A DNA stretch of 64,000 nt, from positions 1,302,001-1,366,000 of the forward strand of contig OX595992.1 in assembly GCA_951394045.1 (NCBI GenBank), written 5' to 3'. A program made the position numbers and the translations under genes. The notes under the pieces were generated by a model. That model searched no databases. It was not told the origin of the DNA and saw nothing but the letters and a program-made list of their open reading frames with translations. This stretch comes from Nitzschia sp. DOCU1. Taxonomy: Eukaryota > Bacillariophyta > Bacillariophyceae > Bacillariales > Bacillariaceae. Numbering within the stretch: the first letter of the stretch is position 1; each line of letters starts with the position of its first letter. Shown here piece after piece: positions 60,598 through 64,000 of the stretch.

Positions 60598-63500
60598 CTA
60601 TGCCCGAACGGCCGGTGCCGTTTTCCCTCCCTTCGATTTATTACGCCGGTCTGCTTCTACTAGCCGTCTTAATTCACCATTCCGAATCTTCAAAAGGTCG
60701 GATGGCGTTCCGTACTCCAAAACTTCACCATCACCCAATACTGCGATTTTGTCGTACCCCAGTACAGTGTCCAAGCGGTGAGCCACAGTAATCACGGAAA
60801 CACCCTTGTTGACAAACTCGCGCCGAATGGTCGCTTGCACCTGTGCATCGGTGGTCGGATCAACGCTAGAGGTTGCTTCATCGCAGACCAAAATCTTACT
60901 CTTTTTCACTAGAGCGCGTGCTAGACAAATCAATTGTCGTTGTCCTTGACTTAGGTTGTTGCCTCCTTCACTGATGGGGGTATCCAGTCCACCGGACTCT
61001 CGGAATTGTTGGGCGAGTTCCGGAGACGCGGCCTCCAGAGCTTCCCACATATCCTCCTCGGATGCCTTTCCAGTGGCATCTAGGTTGTAGCCAACTGTTC
61101 CGGTAAACAACACTGGATTTTGTGGAATGATTGACAGGCTTTCACGCACCGTCTGAATCGAGACCGACCGAATGTCAACTCCGTCGATTTGAATACTCCC
61201 CCCGTTCTCGATTTCGCAGATTCGAAATAACGTGAGCAACAAACTGGATTTTCCACTGCCTGTCCGACCTACAACACCCAAAGTGCTGCCGGGTGGTACC
61301 CGAATAGTTACGTCCTTTAACACCAGTGGAGACGAGGGGTTATACCTCATGGATACCTTGTTGAAGAGTACTTCACCCTTCCATGGCCAACCCGCCGCCT
61401 TGAGAGCAACATCATTCAGGGGGGCTACAGCAGCACTGGGCTTTTGCCTTTCTGGAAACGACAACTTGAGGGCTTCACCAACACCCTTGAGTTCCTTGGG
61501 CATTTGAGACTTCTTCTTTTCCGGGTGCTTCGACAAGTCTGCCTCTTCCGCGTCCAGGTCCGTGAGTTCTCGCACTCTCATTACGCTCATCATGTGGCTT
61601 TCCAACATGGTTAGATTCCGTACTGCCCACGCCATGAGCCCCGTGATTGCAAGTGACTGCGTCAGACCCCACCCCGCGGAACCAGGCTTGAGTCGACCTG
61701 CACGAGAGAGCACGACGGAAGCAAATGCCGCAGCAAATACCATGGAGTTACCGAGGAATTCCAGAGAAACCGAGAGCCATCGATCGAGCGCCTTGACAGT
61801 AGAGAACACGGACAAATTCTTGCCAGTCAACTCCCGGTGTCTCCTTGACCAGGTTTTGGCTGCGCCAGGGACAGATCGAATGACTTCCATTCCACGTAAA
61901 GCCTCTCCGAAATGAGTGAAGATTGGAGATCGTGTTTTCGTCTCACTTCGCTGCATGTCACGAGCGGCGGGACGGAAACGCTTCATTGTTCTGAAGTACA
62001 ATGATCCCGCAAAAAATGTCGGCACTATCATGGCAGGAGAAATGGCGCCGGCAAGAGCCAATGCAGAGGAGCCAATCTGTAGAGCGCAGAAAAACACTGA
62101 GGCGAGACTTTCTGGCAGGGCACGGTCTATAGTACCGATTTCTTTTCCAAAGCGCGACAAGATTTGTCCGCTTGGTGTTGCGTCGAAGAAGGACATTGGG
62201 GCTTGGAACACCGAACTGACCATTCGTTCGTGGTAGAAGGCAGAGGCCCTTGCACCCACATGCATAGTCAAGTAGCTGCGGAGCCATAAAAAGACTGACA
62301 CCACACCCGCGGCGTAGACCAGAGACTGAAGGTAACTGCTACCGAGAGCTGCCGCCAGTGCGTTCTCTGTGGCAAACTCCGTCCACTTGGCCACGGTATA
62401 CTGCTGAAAGAGTTGTGCTCCGTTGGCCGTAGCAAAGGCCATAACCATCGCGGCCAACAGTGCTGGACTTCGAACCGCCTTCAGGTAGCCAATGTATGTT
62501 GAGAGCGGGACGGCTTCAGTTGACATGCTATCGTCTGTGGACAGAGGTTTGATCCGGTGCTGGGGCGACAGTTCTTGACTATCCCATTCCTCGTCGCTCT
62601 TGGGGGCTGCTTCCACCTTACCATTGTCGTGGGCAACTTCACCGACTTCGACTAATCGTCCGATGGCCCTATCTGAAATTGAGTCTGGGCAGTTCCTGTA
62701 ATCAATTTCCGCACAATCGGGATCAGCATGAACATGGTCAATAGCTGTAGCGTTGACTCTATAGCCACCAGTGACTCGAATCATTTCTGGTATTTCTGTT
62801 GTGCTCTCGATGACGCCGAGTTCCTCTTTAGAGAACCGGTGATCTAGGTTCTGAGGTGCCGATTCATTGATAGTTGTATTTTCAATTTCTGTATCGGTGG
62901 CAGAGTAGCTCTGTAACCGGTGGCCTCGCCCTAGCAGCTCGTCGTATGTCCCGGAATCCAGGATTGTGGAACACGATGACGCCGATTTGGAAGGTTTCGC
63001 CCCCTCAGTTGGCCCCATCAGGATAACTCTGTCACAACGGCGGGGGATCGACGGGTCGTTCGTTACGATCACAGCTGCTGCCTGGGCCGCCTTAAAACGT
63101 TTTGTGATCCCAAACACAATAGAGCCGACACATGCATCAAGAGCTGCTAAACAATCGTCGAGTAAGAAGACCTTGGTATCGTCGCCGCTATATAGAGCCC
63201 TCGCAAGAGCAACTCTAGCACGTTGACCCCCACTGAGATTTGAACCCGACTCGCCCACATCCGTGTCATCGCTGAGAACGCCATCTTTGGGATCCATATC
63301 CTTGTCCAGTCCAGCGTCGTACAGTGCGGCTTTGTATCGATCCTCGTCATAATCACGCCCAAATACGACTGCATCTCGAATGGTACCTTTCGGAAGCCAC
63401 GCCTCCTGTGAACAGTATGCAACATTGCCATGCATGGTTACGGAAGGTCTATCGATACCTGAATCAGTGCCCGAATCAATCGCTGTACGATCGACAACTA

Positions 63501-64000
63501 CTCTTGGTACGGGTGACAATTCGCCAAGCAGGGATTTGATCAAGGCCGTTTTGCCGGACCCTACCTGTCCGACAACGGCGACCACCTCTCCCGGATTCAC
63601 GTTGAAATTGACATTGCATAACGCCGGCGCTTCAGGAGCTGGTACTTCTCCATCTCTGGGTGCGTGTGAAGTTGACCACAAGAAATTTCCATTTTTCAAC
63701 TCAATGCTACCGCCATGGGTTGGCGGTACTGACCGTACATATGGCGTCAGCTCTTCCGAAGTGAGGTACGAAGATATTCGCTTTAACGAGTTCTTCCCAT
63801 TTACCAGAGCCTCGATCAACATTGGATAAAAGAAAAGCGGAAAGCGGAGTTGGTTGAACAGAGAAATGGCAGTAAATACGGTACTGGCGACAATTGGTTT
63901 TCCTGTTTTGGCATAGGCGGTCAATGTGACGACGAGTACCAAAGCAGGGACGGCGTTGGATATTGCAGAATTGATTGCTCGGATAATACCTCGTGATTTA
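60598..64000 (-). CDS. ABCC-type (MRP) ABC transporter, N-terminal part outside window
   Basis: Exporter of conjugates and organic anions; 1134 codons are visible and the frame is open to the right edge. Order on the minus strand: end of membrane domain 1 (KSRGIIRAINSAISNAVPAL, PLFFYPMLIEALVNG), NBD1 with Walker A GQVGSGKT and signature LSGGQRARVALARAL, linker, membrane domain 2 (about five clear helices), NBD2 with Walker A GRTGSGKS, signature LSQGQRQLICLARAL and Walker B KILVCDEATSSVD. NBD1 has VFLLDDCLAALD, with Asp in place of the catalytic Glu, as usual in ABCC, so hydrolysis is mainly at NBD2. NBD1 carries an insertion before TDTE. It converges on P4H with 79 bp between stops. Substrate not predictable. 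Confidence 0.94.
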   Translation of the reverse strand, partial: KSRGIIRAINSAISNAVPALVLVVTLTAYAKTGKPIVASTVFTAISLFNQLRFPLFFYPMLIEALVNGKNSLKRISSYLTSEELTPYVRSVPPTHGGSIELKNGNFLWSTSHAPRDGEVPAPEAPALCNVNFNVNPGEVVAVVGQVGSGKTALIKSLLGELSPVPRVVVDRTAIDSGTDSGIDRPSVTMHGNVAYCSQEAWLPKGTIRDAVVFGRDYDEDRYKAALYDAGLDKDMDPKDGVLSDDTDVGESGSNLSGGQRARVALARALYSGDDTKVFLLDDCLAALDACVGSIVFGITKRFKAAQAAAVIVTNDPSIPRRCDRVILMGPTEGAKPSKSASSCSTILDSGTYDELLGRGHRLQSYSATDTEIENTTINESAPQNLDHRFSKEELGVIESTTEIPEMIRVTGGYRVNATAIDHVHADPDCAEIDYRNCPDSISDRAIGRLVEVGEVAHDNGKVEAAPKSDEEWDSQELSPQHRIKPLSTDDSMSTEAVPLSTYIGYLKAVRSPALLAAMVMAFATANGAQLFQQYTVAKWTEFATENALAAALGSSYLQSLVYAAGVVSVFLWLRSYLTMHVGARASAFYHERMVSSVFQAPMSFFDATPSGQILSRFGKEIGTIDRALPESLASVFFCALQIGSSALALAGAISPAMIVPTFFAGSLYFRTMKRFRPAARDMQRSETKTRSPIFTHFGEALRGMEVIRSVPGAAKTWSRRHRELTGKNLSVFSTVKALDRWLSVSLEFLGNSMVFAAAFASVVLSRAGRLKPGSAGWGLTQSLAITGLMAWAVRNLTMLESHMMSVMRVRELTDLDAEEADLSKHPEKKKSQMPKELKGVGEALKLSFPERQKPSAAVAPLNDVALKAAGWPWKGEVLFNKVSMRYNPSSPLVLKDVTIRVPPGSTLGVVGRTGSGKSSLLLTLFRICEIENGGSIQIDGVDIRSVSIQTVRESLSIIPQNPVLFTGTVGYNLDATGKASEEDMWEALEAASPELAQQFRESGGLDTPISEGGNNLSQGQRQLICLARALVKKSKILVCDEATSSVDPTTDAQVQATIRREFVNKGVSVITVAHRLDTVLGYDKIAVLGDGEVLEYGTPSDLLKIRNGELRRLVEADRRNKSKGGKTAPAVRA

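Overview
The window is nuclear DNA from a photosynthetic stramenopile, most probably a pennate diatom close to Phaeodactylum tricornutum; the species name is inference. Support comes from: short spliceosomal introns (about 68-136 nt, one of 336 nt) with GTAAGT/GTGAGT-type donors; dense genes on both strands; a threonyl-tRNA synthetase with a bipartite plastid presequence bearing an AAF motif; serine-rich and low-complexity insertions; and a gene mix typical of such genomes (P/U-type cyclin, ALG6, PEX11, BET protein, MATE, annexins, SMC5, ABCC). I see no transposon, rRNA, tRNA or CRISPR.

Layout. 1-24 kb: left-edge gene (partial), ribosomal protein eL37, organellar ThrRS, P/U cyclin, PEX11, a DNAJC11-like protein with no J domain, EFG1, a TPR protein, ALG6, an S33 peptidase-like hydrolase, a small secreted Cys-rich protein, a bromodomain-NET protein and mitochondrial enoyl reductase (MECR). 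24-40 kb: a 2459-residue protein with an N-myristoylation-type start, a RelA/SpoT-like domain and about 12 Ala-rich repeats; a TBC Rab-GAP; a polyproline protein with WASHC3(CCDC53)-like motifs and a CaaX end; an Asn/Gly-repeat membrane-anchored surface protein. 40-52 kb: MATE transporter, two tandem annexins, SMC5, a polyamine-oxidase-like flavoenzyme. 52-64 kb: a tandem pair of RING-Deltex proteins, one fused to a PARP-like ADP-ribosyltransferase domain; TFIIH p34/Tfb4; a pentameric ligand-gated-channel-like protein; a prolyl 4-hydroxylase; and an ABCC transporter running off the right edge.

How they relate. Most genes are independent housekeeping or regulatory units arranged as divergent or tightly convergent pairs. 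Two groups deserve attention. The Deltex pair (52.6-55.2 kb) looks like a one-polypeptide version of the animal PARP9-DTX3L partnership, next to a duplicate that has lost the ADP-ribosyltransferase part. The 24-36 kb stretch has three neighbours with lipid-anchor, Rab-GAP or actin/WASH-like features, so it may concern membrane traffic or cortex; that link is inference only.

Gene models were built by reading splice sites and checking frame and family conservation across each junction. Starts were moved to a true ATG where an open frame began at TTG, CTG or GTG.
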